DNA of 6,480 bases, taken from positions 1-6,480 of the forward strand of contig DBYF01000025.1 in the NCBI GenBank assembly GCA_002310155.1, in the 5' to 3' direction. Position 1 is the first letter of the stretch; the number at the start of each line of letters is the position of its first letter. This stretch comes from Mageeibacillus sp. UBA1193. GTDB taxonomy: Bacteria; Bacillota; Clostridia; Saccharofermentanales; Saccharofermentanaceae. Position numbers and translations under genes: made by a program. A model generated the notes under the pieces. It searched no databases. It was not told the origin of the DNA and was given only the letters and a program-made list of their open reading frames with translations. Shown here piece by piece: positions 1 to 4,958 of the stretch.

Positions 1-15
1 GCCGGCTGGCATCAT
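1..15 (-). CDS. Possible start of a further downstream gene, cut by the window edge
   Basis: On the minus strand an ATG (15-13) overlaps the TGA stop of the SDR gene in the form ATGA, followed by a second ATG and codons for Pro-Ala-Gly before the window ends. Four-base overlaps of this kind are typical of translationally coupled operon genes in Bacillota. A weak GAGAG purine stretch lies about 10 bases upstream. Only five codons are visible, so product and reality cannot be judged. It may equally be a chance ATG. Confidence 0.25.
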
Positions 16-812
16 TTCATTTTTCTCTCAAAGAAAAGCACCAGTTTGGTAGGCACGATCTTCGATGTGAGGTGAAGTGCTTTTTGACCAGCGCCATAGA
101 CACGGAGGGCCTTTCCTTTCTTCGCAGCCTTGATGGAGGCGGGGATGAGCTTGTCCGTCGTGGTGACGAACTTTGCCTTAAATCCCGTAAAGGAAGCGTT
201 CGGGTCATTCTTACTGGTCTTGATGAAGTCGGTGTCCACAGGACCCGGGCAGACGCAGGTAACGGAGATCTTCTTATCCCTGAGCTCCTCGGCGAGGGCA
301 CGCGAGAAAGAGATCACGTAGGATTTGGATGCGGCATACACTGCGAAGTTCGGCTGCGGAAGGAATCCGGCCGAGGACGCGATGTTGATGATGCTCGCGG
401 ATCTTTTACTGTCGTGACCGGTCATGTATGGCAGGCATACGTTCGTCACGGCAGATAAGGCCTCACAGTTGAGCGAGATGGCCATATGGGTATCTTTTAC
501 CGTCTGATCGGCAAAAGCACCGTTCCTGCCCATTCCTGCGCAGTTGATGAGCATGCGCACAGCGGGCTTCTCTTCAGAGAGAAGAGAGGACAGTGCTTCG
601 ATCGATTCAGGAAGTGTGATGTCCAAGGGAATCACGCGGGTGCGCTTTCCACCCAGCGAATCGGAGATGGCATTGAGTTTGTCGGAAGAACGTGCGATCA
701 TCCAGATCTCGTCATACGGGGCGCCGATCCTGACGTCATTTTCGGAGAAAAGACGGGAGACGAATTCTTTACCCATTCCGGACGAAGCTCCGGTGATCAC
801 GGCGATGTTCAT
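12..812 (-). CDS. Short-chain dehydrogenase/reductase (SDR) family oxidoreductase
   Basis: A 266-residue cytosolic NAD(P)-dependent oxidoreductase of the classical SDR family. The cofactor-binding Rossmann motif is TGASSGMG at 7-14, the LDIT strand at 63-66 is where the adenine-contacting Asp normally sits, and NCAG at 90-93 is the usual NNAG-type motif. The catalytic set is Asn115, Ser146 (in IASSAG), Tyr159 and Lys163 (YAASK), followed by PGPVDTDF at 189-196. Length is normal for the family and the frame is intact. The start is fixed by a strong AAGGAGGT six bases upstream. That site overlaps the stop codon of the upstream amidase, so the two are very probably co-transcribed and translationally coupled. 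SDR substrates cannot be read from sequence; the resemblance is to generic DltE/YqjQ-like bacterial SDRs. A wall-related role is suggested only by position. Confidence 0.93.
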   Translation of the reverse strand: MNIAVITGASSGMGKEFVSRLFSENDVRIGAPYDEIWMIARSSDKLNAISDSLGGKRTRVIPLDITLPESIEALSSLLSEEKPAVRMLINCAGMGRNGAFADQTVKDTHMAISLNCEALSAVTNVCLPYMTGHDSKRSASIINIASSAGFLPQPNFAVYAASKSYVISFSRALAEELRDKKISVTCVCPGPVDTDFIKTSKNDPNASFTGFKAKFVTTTDKLIPASIKAAKKGKALRVYGAGQKALHLTSKIVPTKLVLFFERKMK

Positions 813-818
813 AGGAAT

Positions 819-826
819 ACCTCCTT
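819..826 (-). promoter_or_regulatory. Ribosome binding site of the SDR gene overlapping the upstream stop codon
   Basis: Minus-strand AAGGAGGT ends six bases before the SDR ATG, and its first bases lie within the TAA stop codon (827-825) of the preceding amidase. A ribosome finishing the amidase would be on top of this site, which supports coupled translation in one operon. Confidence 0.85.
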
Positions 827-2015
827 ATGATGCTGCGGCCTGGTCGTTCTTCTTAGATAAAAAGTAATCTTCGATGGCGTCATCCAGCGGAATGGCTGAC
901 TTTTTCAGGTTTTCGTCGTCCTTAAAGAATTCACGGTCATGCGGGTTCGTAATGAATCCTACCTCAACAAGTACGCCTACGAGAGCCTGCTCACGGATAA
1001 CTGCGAACGCGCTCGGCAGGTGGGACTGTTCCTTGCTGTAGGAGACCATGTCCGGGAAATACTCAACATAGTGATCGTAGATCATCTGTGAGAAAAGTGC
1101 ATTATCTTCATTGTGTCTTCCGAAATATGCGTCGTGCTTCGGCTCGCCGCCTTCGTCATGGGAAGGGCTGCTGATGTACTTGTCATCTGCGTAGTGGACG
1201 GCTGCACCGTGCTTGATCTCATACTCTGCCGGGTCTCCGGTGGAATTGATGTGGATGGAGACGAATACGACGTCTGTCAGCTGGGCTTCCAAATCCATGA
1301 GGAGCTTTAAGTCATCGCTTGCGCCGAATCCGGCCATGAAACCCATGCCGTTCTGGGAGAACTTCTGCCACTCATTGATCTCTTTGATCTTTTCGCACTT
1401 TGCGCGGAGATCTGCTTCTTTCTCAGCGGAGAAGGGGAGAATTCCTCTTTCTTTCGCGATATCCATGCATATCAGATGTACTTCTGCCATGCGGTAATAG
1501 ATACCGACTGTATCGTCTGTCCTACGTGTGACATAGACCTTCGCGCCACGGGCGGTCAGATCTTCTTCCATCGCGTTGACGATCTTTAAGGTGATATCTT
1601 TTTCTTCGATCTCGGAATTGTTCAGAGGCCAGCCACAACCAGTGTCCTCGCCACTGTGTCCGGGGTCGAGAATGACAGTATAACCGGAAAGAGGAGCGGT
1701 AGGTTCTGTGACTTCAGGGGTAGTATCGGTGACTTCCGAGGCGGAGGACTGCTGACTCTCGAATGTGACGGAACTCAGCGAAGTTCTCTCCGTCTTGGAA
1801 GATTTAGATTTAAAGAGCCCCGAGCGGCTGAGAAGAAACACACCGCCACCAAGAACGAAGATCATGCTGAATACGATAATGCACTTCGCAATGAAGATTC
1901 GACGGGCAATCTCGGCTTTCTTTCGAGAAGGGCGCTGGGTTTGGGAATAGGTTCGGGTTGGATTGGTTTTGGGCGCGCCCCGATTTGGTCTCGATTTTTG
2001 TTGGTTGTTACTCAT
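825..2015 (-). CDS. Membrane-anchored N-acetylmuramoyl-L-alanine amidase (Amidase_3), paralogue 1
   Basis: A 396-residue zinc amidase predicted to cut the amide bond between N-acetylmuramic acid and L-Ala in peptidoglycan, outside the membrane. A basic, polar N-terminus (1-39) is followed by one membrane segment at about 41-63, a Ser/Thr-rich linker (about 72-109), then the Amidase_3 domain. Visible zinc or catalytic residues are His120 in DPGHSG, Glu138 in EEKD, His255 in SIHINS and Glu351 in VEVGFITN. About 60 extra residues lie between the R175-x3-E helix and SIH, and GRHNEDN occurs at 299-305; the upstream amidase shares both. The start at 2015 is preferred because GAGAGG lies six bases before it. 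The frame stays open to a TTG at 2096, but that lacks a good ribosome site and would place 27 odd residues before the basic region. The substrate class is firm; the cellular process (division, sporulation or turnover) is not shown. Confidence 0.92.
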   Translation of the reverse strand: MSNNQQKSRPNRGAPKTNPTRTYSQTQRPSRKKAEIARRIFIAKCIIVFSMIFVLGGGVFLLSRSGLFKSKSSKTERTSLSSVTFESQQSSASEVTDTTPEVTEPTAPLSGYTVILDPGHSGEDTGCGWPLNNSEIEEKDITLKIVNAMEEDLTARGAKVYVTRRTDDTVGIYYRMAEVHLICMDIAKERGILPFSAEKEADLRAKCEKIKEINEWQKFSQNGMGFMAGFGASDDLKLLMDLEAQLTDVVFVSIHINSTGDPAEYEIKHGAAVHYADDKYISSPSHDEGGEPKHDAYFGRHNEDNALFSQMIYDHYVEYFPDMVSYSKEQSHLPSAFAVIREQALVGVLVEVGFITNPHDREFFKDDENLKKSAIPLDDAIEDYFLSKKNDQAAAS

Positions 2016-2021
2016 GACATT

Positions 2022-2027
2022 CCTCTC
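2022..2027 (-). promoter_or_regulatory. Ribosome binding site deciding the start of amidase paralogue 1
   Basis: Minus-strand GAGAGG lies six bases upstream of the ATG at 2015-2013. This favours the shorter protein beginning Met-Ser-Asn-Asn over the TTG-initiated frame extension from 2096. Confidence 0.7.
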
Positions 2028-2043
2028 ATTTACGTGCATCTTT

Positions 2044-2071
2044 AGTATAAGCCTTTTAAGAATTTTGTAAA
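2044..2071 (-). promoter_or_regulatory. Sigma-A-type promoter for amidase paralogue 1
   Basis: On the minus strand a -35 hexamer TTTACA (2071-2066) and a -10 hexamer TATACT (2049-2044) are separated by 16 bases, each matching consensus at five of six positions. Transcription would begin near 2037, leaving a leader of about 22 nt that includes the GAGAGG ribosome site. A 7-1-7 inverted repeat covers the -35 box. The call rests on sequence match alone. Confidence 0.6.
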
Positions 2072-2078
2072 TTACAAA
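2064..2078. promoter_or_regulatory. Inverted repeat over the -35 box, candidate operator
   Basis: TTTGTAA-A-TTACAAA is a perfect 7-1-7 dyad that covers the -35 hexamer of the amidase promoter. A protein bound here would block RNA polymerase. The 7-1-7 geometry resembles Fur-family boxes, but the bases do not match the Fur, PerR or Zur consensus sequences I know. The region is AT-rich, so chance is possible. Confidence 0.4.
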
Positions 2079-2117
2079 TTCGACATTTTCGGGCAAAGCA
2101 CGACGAAAGGAGTCGTA

Positions 2118-2146
2118 TTTCTACGGTTTTTTCATCACATTGTCAA
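2118..2146 (-). promoter_or_regulatory. Possible second, upstream promoter for amidase paralogue 1
   Basis: A consensus -35 TTGACA (2146-2141) is followed after 17 bases by TAGAAA (2123-2118), which matches the -10 consensus at four of six positions. It starts just after the stop of the upstream amidase. If used, it would give a leader of about 95 nt that includes the small ACGAC/GTCGT hairpin at 2102-2118. Confidence 0.35.
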
Positions 2147-2152
2147 AGAACT

Positions 2153-3565
2153 TTAGATACCCTTCTGGATGAAGTACATCTTCGATCCGTCACAGATAGA
2201 AGCGGCAATGGTATCGATCGTCTGATCCTGCTGGAGCATCGCACGGTCATTGTCGTCGGAGAGGAAGGCGACCTCGATCAGGACGCCGGTCAGACCATGC
2301 TCTCGAAGTACTGCATAGTTGTCGGCGTTGACCGGATGACCGTTGGTCTCAAATTCCGGAATATTGCCTACGATGTTATCGTACATGCAGCATGCCAGGA
2401 GGTTGTTATCTTCGTTATGTCTTCCGTAGTACTCGTTACGGATCGGGAAATCCGAACGCTGGAACTCAGAGTTCTCACGCATCTGACGGCGCTCACTCTC
2501 GATGACGGAATCATCGGTGACATAGTAGATCTGGTTACCATGCTGGGAACGGCTCTCACTGGAGTTCAGATGGATCGACAGGAAAAGCACTTTCTCGAGC
2601 TTGTATTCCATCTCGAAGAGGTCATTTAAGTCCTCGCCGACGCCGGAGCCGACCATGATGCCCATACCGCCGGATACAACAGTATCTTCGTTAATGTCGA
2701 TGCTCTGCTGGAGAAGGGAGCGGAGCTCGTTGGCACGTGCCTTCGAGAACGGAAGCTTGCCTTCCTTTTCAGCGATGTCCAGGCAGATCAGGTGTGTCTG
2801 AGCCAGACGGTTATAGAGGGAGACCCAGCTGTTGTCGGTACGTGTCATGTAGACGGTCGCGCCTCTGGCCTCGAGCTCGCTCTTGACGCGCTTGGCGATG
2901 CGGAGAGTAAAGTCACACTCGTTATATTCCGGAGCATTGAAGGGGAAGACACAGCCTGTGTCACGTCCGCCGTGACCCGGATCGAGGATGATCGTATAAC
3001 CGGTCAGGTCGCTGTCGGACTTAGAGGTCTTCTTATACTCGCTCTTGCGCTCTGTCTGATTGGGGGAAGTCATCGGCTGTCCGTCATCCTCCCAGTCTTC
3101 CCAGTCTTCCCAGTCTTCCCAGTCATCTTCAAAATCTTTCTCCCAGTCTTCACCATCGATGTAAGCATCACCGAAATCATCAGGAAGGATGAGACCATCG
3201 TCATAGTCATCGTACGGCTGCTTGTCGCCCCGGGTCTCGATTGTTTTTCCGGAAGATCCGGTGGAGTTATAGAACTTGCCTTTTCCCTTGTTCGAGGAAC
3301 GGGAAGAGGAAGTCAGGCGGGAGTTGGTGGTATTGTTTCCGTGCTTATTCAGGATGATGAGGCTTCCGCCGAGCGCGCCCAGCGCGACTACGAATACCAG
3401 GCAGGTGATCAGGATGCGCCTAGCCAGACCGGAATCTTTCTTTGCCGGTGCTTTTTGAGAAGAAGTCTTCTTAGTAGCGGTATTTTTCTTGGTCGGAGCC
3501 GCAGAAGGCTCGCCCCCGTAGGCTTCTTCGAAATCCGCCAGAGGGGAATGATGATTATGTTTCAT
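2153..3565 (-). CDS. Membrane-anchored N-acetylmuramoyl-L-alanine amidase (Amidase_3) with acidic linker, paralogue 2
   Basis: A 470-residue paralogue of the downstream amidase, with the same predicted activity and extracellular location. Order: His-rich start (1-6), a Lys/Ala/Ser-rich cytoplasmic stretch (to about 50), one membrane segment at about 51-72, a Ser/Asn/Gly-rich segment, a strongly acidic linker (about 119-161) ending in tandem Trp-Glu-Asp units, then the amidase domain from about 188. Zinc or catalytic residues are His198 in DPGHGG, Glu216 in NECD, His332 in SIHLNS and Glu431 in IEVAF. Arg253 to His332 spans 79 residues, where typical Amidase_3 proteins need about 17. GRHNEDN is at 381-387. 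AAAGGA seven bases upstream supports the start. The gene begins 26 bases after the sirtuin stop, so it is probably in the same operon. The linker is unlike anything in its neighbour; it could span the wall or bind cations, which is inference. Confidence 0.93.
   Translation of the reverse strand: MKHNHHSPLADFEEAYGGEPSAAPTKKNTATKKTSSQKAPAKKDSGLARRILITCLVFVVALGALGGSLIILNKHGNNTTNSRLTSSSRSSNKGKGKFYNSTGSSGKTIETRGDKQPYDDYDDGLILPDDFGDAYIDGEDWEKDFEDDWEDWEDWEDWEDDGQPMTSPNQTERKSEYKKTSKSDSDLTGYTIILDPGHGGRDTGCVFPFNAPEYNECDFTLRIAKRVKSELEARGATVYMTRTDNSWVSLYNRLAQTHLICLDIAEKEGKLPFSKARANELRSLLQQSIDINEDTVVSGGMGIMVGSGVGEDLNDLFEMEYKLEKVLFLSIHLNSSESRSQHGNQIYYVTDDSVIESERRQMRENSEFQRSDFPIRNEYYGRHNEDNNLLACCMYDNIVGNIPEFETNGHPVNADNYAVLREHGLTGVLIEVAFLSDDNDRAMLQQDQTIDTIAASICDGSKMYFIQKGI
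3091..3126 (-). repeat. Tandem 9-bp repeat coding for Trp-Glu-Asp units
   Basis: Three exact copies of CCCAGTCTT (plus-strand reading) and a fourth ending CAT run head to tail inside the acidic linker of amidase paralogue 2. A further isolated copy lies at 3142-3150. The 9-bp unit is three codons, so gain or loss of units keeps the frame and changes linker length. Slippage-driven length variation is an inference. Confidence 0.9.
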
Positions 3566-3591
3566 ATATACATCCTTTCTCGGTTAAAGAA

Positions 3592-4341
3592 TCAATGCAG
3601 TTTGGAGAAGATCTCTCCGAGTCCTTCGTGGAAAACGATCTCGGCGTAGCGGTCCTGCGCGGTCTCGTCCCGGTTCATGATGATCAGGTGTTTTCCCCGG
3701 AAATAGCTCGTCAGTGAGGCGGCAGGATACACTGTCAGTGAAGTTCCGCCGATGATGAATACGTCCGCCTTCGCGAGTGCGTTTATGGAGTTCTCCCAGG
3801 CTTCATGCGGGAGGGACTCTTCGTAGAGAGTAACGTCCGGGCGGAGCATGCCTCCGCAGGAACAGTGCGGGACCGGTTCCTCCGAAGTGAAGAGGATGTC
3901 AGCCGGATGTTCCTTGTGGCAGCGGTCACAGTAGACGCGCTGTGTCGTTCCGTGGACCTCGTATACTTTCTTGGATCCTGCCTTCTGGTGGAGTCCGTCG
4001 ATGTTCTGTGTGATCACGCAGGTGAGCTTGCCGGCTTTCTCCATCTCCGCGAGCCTGATGTGTGTGATGTTCGGCTCGATGGTACGGCAGTCCATCTTCT
4101 GGCGGTAATACTCGAAGAATACTTTCGGCTGGTCATAGAGGCAGCTGTGACTGAGAAGGTATTCCGGCGGATACTTGTCGAACTGCACGTCGTGCTGGTT
4201 GTAAAGACCGTCTTTGCTTCGGAAATCCGGGATGCCACTCTCTGTGGAGACGCCTGCGCCGCCGAAAAAGACTACGGATCTTGCTTCATCCAGTATGCCC
4301 TGGAGCTTCTTGAGTCTTTCTTCAAAAGATTCCATGCTCAT
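3592..4341 (-). CDS. Sir2-family NAD-dependent protein deacetylase (sirtuin)
   Basis: A 249-residue cytosolic sirtuin, which removes acyl groups from protein lysines using NAD+ and yields nicotinamide and O-acyl-ADP-ribose. Motifs in order: GAGVSTESGIPDFRS (28-42) for NAD binding, TQNIDGLH (111-118), catalytic His130 in VHG, zinc ligands Cys138, Cys141, Cys160 and Cys162, LRPDVTLYEESLP (166-178) and GTSLTVYPAA (199-208). Length is normal and no motif is missing. The Tyr-x-x-Arg pair of desuccinylases is not evident where expected (YYRQ at 78-81), so deacetylation is favoured. The ATG at 4341 has AAAGGG at suitable spacing; an ATG two codons later is also possible. It is first in a minus-strand cluster with two wall amidases. 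Bacillota homologues are often annotated cobB or npdA; I leave the symbol open. Confidence 0.95.
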   Translation of the reverse strand: MSMESFEERLKKLQGILDEARSVVFFGGAGVSTESGIPDFRSKDGLYNQHDVQFDKYPPEYLLSHSCLYDQPKVFFEYYRQKMDCRTIEPNITHIRLAEMEKAGKLTCVITQNIDGLHQKAGSKKVYEVHGTTQRVYCDRCHKEHPADILFTSEEPVPHCSCGGMLRPDVTLYEESLPHEAWENSINALAKADVFIIGGTSLTVYPAASLTSYFRGKHLIIMNRDETAQDRYAEIVFHEGLGEIFSKLH

Positions 4342-4369
4342 GACCTCACCCTTTCTTCGTTATGAGTCC

Positions 4370-4378
4370 ATTGTAGCA
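4370..4378 (-). promoter_or_regulatory. Extended -10 promoter of the sirtuin-amidase operon
   Basis: The minus strand reads TGCTACAAT: a TGn extension joined to TACAAT, which matches the -10 consensus at five of six positions. There is no good -35 at 16-18 bases, as is common for extended -10 promoters. Transcription would start near 4363, about 22 nt before the sirtuin ATG and well after the tRNA-Thr terminator. Confidence 0.5.
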
Positions 4379-4423
4379 CAGTGATATAGGGAAAGTGTGA
4401 CGGATTGTTCACGCCAAAGGGCA

Positions 4424-4459
4424 GAAAAATAACGGATATCTCACATTGAGATATCCGTT
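4424..4459 (-). terminator. Intrinsic terminator of tRNA-Thr
   Basis: A perfect 13-bp inverted repeat (AACGGATATCTCA at 4431-4443 and its complement at 4447-4459, loop CAT, or slightly larger if the top pairs open) is followed in the minus direction by TTATTTTTC. The U-rich side is only on the minus strand, so it ends transcription coming from tRNA-Thr. Confidence 0.85.
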
Positions 4460-4480
4460 TCCCGAGAATTGATCTCTAGT

Positions 4481-4556
4481 TGGAGCCTTTAACCAGGATC
4501 GAACTGGTGACCTCATCCTTACCATGGATGCGCTCTACCTACTGAGCTATAAAGGC
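4481..4556 (-). tRNA. tRNA-Thr (anticodon GGT)
   Basis: A complete 76-nt cloverleaf on the minus strand, including encoded CCA (4483-4481). The acceptor stem GCCTTTA/TAAAGGC pairs fully. The D arm is GCTC/GAGC. The anticodon arm is CATCC/GGATG with loop ATGGTAA, giving anticodon GGT at 4523-4521, which reads ACC and ACU threonine codons. The T arm is ACCAG/CTGGT with loop TTCGATC. The discriminator base is U. No intron or mismatch is seen. Confidence 0.97.
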
Positions 4557-4582
4557 AGATACGTACTTAAAGCACGTCATAC

Positions 4583-4611
4583 AGTTTGCCATCTATAAAG
4601 CAAAAAGTCAA
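4583..4611 (-). promoter_or_regulatory. Likely promoter of tRNA-Thr
   Basis: Minus-strand TTGACT (4611-4606), a 17-base spacer, then CAAACT (4588-4583), leaving about 26 bases to the tRNA 5' end. The -10 is weak by itself. The arrangement matches that upstream of tRNA-Gly (TTGACA-17-CAAAAT, 23 bases), which raises confidence that each tRNA is transcribed separately. Confidence 0.4.
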
Positions 4612-4617
4612 GATTCA

Positions 4618-4660
4618 AAAGCACTTCTCCTCGCGGTTTTGTTGTCAGTAGAAGTGCTTT
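4618..4660. repeat. Inverted repeat with 21-nt loop between the two tRNA genes
   Basis: An 11-bp perfect stem (AAAGCACTTCT at 4618-4628, complement at 4650-4660) encloses a 21-nt loop. On the minus strand it runs into TTTTG, giving a short U-tract. It sits after the tRNA-Gly terminator and before the tRNA-Thr promoter. It could be a backup terminator or a structured small transcript. Nothing else supports either, and the long loop is unusual for a terminator. Confidence 0.5.
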
Positions 4661-4670
4661 CCGGAAAGAA

Positions 4671-4700
4671 ATAGAAAAGACTGCCTCATTTGAGACAGCC
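4671..4700 (-). terminator. Intrinsic terminator of tRNA-Gly
   Basis: In minus-strand RNA the arm GGCUGUCUCA pairs with UGAGGCAGUC (10 pairs including two G-U wobbles; the innermost pair probably opens into the loop), followed by UUUUCUAUUUC. Read on the plus strand the wobbles become C-A mismatches, so it is directional. It begins 12 bases after the encoded CCA of tRNA-Gly. Confidence 0.85.
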
Positions 4701-4712
4701 TCGCTTTTCAGA

Positions 4713-4786
4713 TGGAGCGGATAAAGGGAGTCGAACCCTCCTGTTCAGCTTGGGAAGCTGACGTTCTACCGATGAACTATACCCGC
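4713..4786 (-). tRNA. tRNA-Gly (anticodon CCC)
   Basis: A complete 74-nt cloverleaf on the minus strand with encoded CCA (4715-4713). The acceptor is GCGGGTA/TATCCGC with one G-U pair. The D arm is GTTC/GAAC. The anticodon arm is TCAGC/GCTGA with loop TTCCCAA, giving anticodon CCC at 4754-4752, which reads GGG. The variable loop is four bases (ACAG). The T arm is GAGGG/CCCTT with loop TTCGACT. The discriminator base is U. This isoacceptor is dispensable where UCC is present, so it is probably one of several Gly tRNAs in the genome. Confidence 0.96.
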
Positions 4787-4809
4787 GTATAAGCCCTGTA
4801 TACATAGCG

Positions 4810-4838
4810 ATTTTGCCATGAACGGGTGAATATGTCAA
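4810..4838 (-). promoter_or_regulatory. Likely promoter of tRNA-Gly
   Basis: A consensus -35 TTGACA (4838-4833) is followed after exactly 17 bases by CAAAAT (4815-4810), four of six to the -10 consensus. A leader of under 23 nt would then precede the tRNA 5' end at 4786. Confidence 0.55.
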
Positions 4839-4883
4839 ACCGCCGGAAAGGAGTTATTGTAATTACATCTGGCATTCATAATT

Positions 4884-4911
4884 CTGAAATATCTGGAAGG
4901 TAAACTATAAT
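4884..4911 (+). promoter_or_regulatory. Sigma-A-type promoter of the lipoprotein-like gene
   Basis: A consensus -10 TATAAT (4906-4911) is preceded by CTGAAA (4884-4889) at 16 bases, which matches the -35 consensus at four of six positions. The start would be near 4918, about 40 nt before the ATG. It is divergent from the tRNA-Gly promoter and its box lies about 45 bases away, so the two could interfere. Confidence 0.6.
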
Positions 4912-4945
4912 AGTGATATTAAAGTGGGGCAGCAGGTGTCCGTAT

Positions 4946-4952
4946 AAGGAGG
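4946..4952 (+). promoter_or_regulatory. Ribosome binding site of the lipoprotein-like gene
   Basis: A perfect AAGGAGG six bases before the ATG at 4959 fixes the start and predicts efficient translation. Confidence 0.9.
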
Positions 4953-4958
4953 GCGAAA

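Noticed and set aside
2016..2096. 27-residue N-terminal extension of amidase paralogue 1 from a TTG at 2096
   Set aside because: It would run through the best promoter and the GAGAGG ribosome site, and TTG is a poor start without its own ribosome site. The ATG at 2015 fits better.
2102..2133. Hairpin ACGAC/GTCGT and nearby TTTTTT as a terminator after amidase paralogue 2
   Set aside because: The T-run is on the wrong (plus) strand and there is no plus-strand gene to terminate. In the minus direction the 5-bp stem has no U-tract.
3091..3150. Short direct repeats as a CRISPR array
   Set aside because: The units are 9 bp, contiguous without spacers, and in frame inside a coding region.
2792..3649. 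Long open frame (285 codons) on the plus strand across the acidic-linker amidase
   Set aside because: It is antisense to a clear amidase gene with intact catalytic motifs, has no ribosome site, and is low-complexity where it mirrors the WED repeats. It is a shadow of the real gene.
4342..4423. Riboswitch or T-box leader upstream of the sirtuin gene
   Set aside because: The predicted leader is only about 22 nt and no conserved leader motif is visible.
4424..4838. tRNA-associated integration (att) site
   Set aside because: Both tRNA genes are intact, with no direct repeat of a tRNA 3' end, no integrase, and no foreign-looking DNA in the window.
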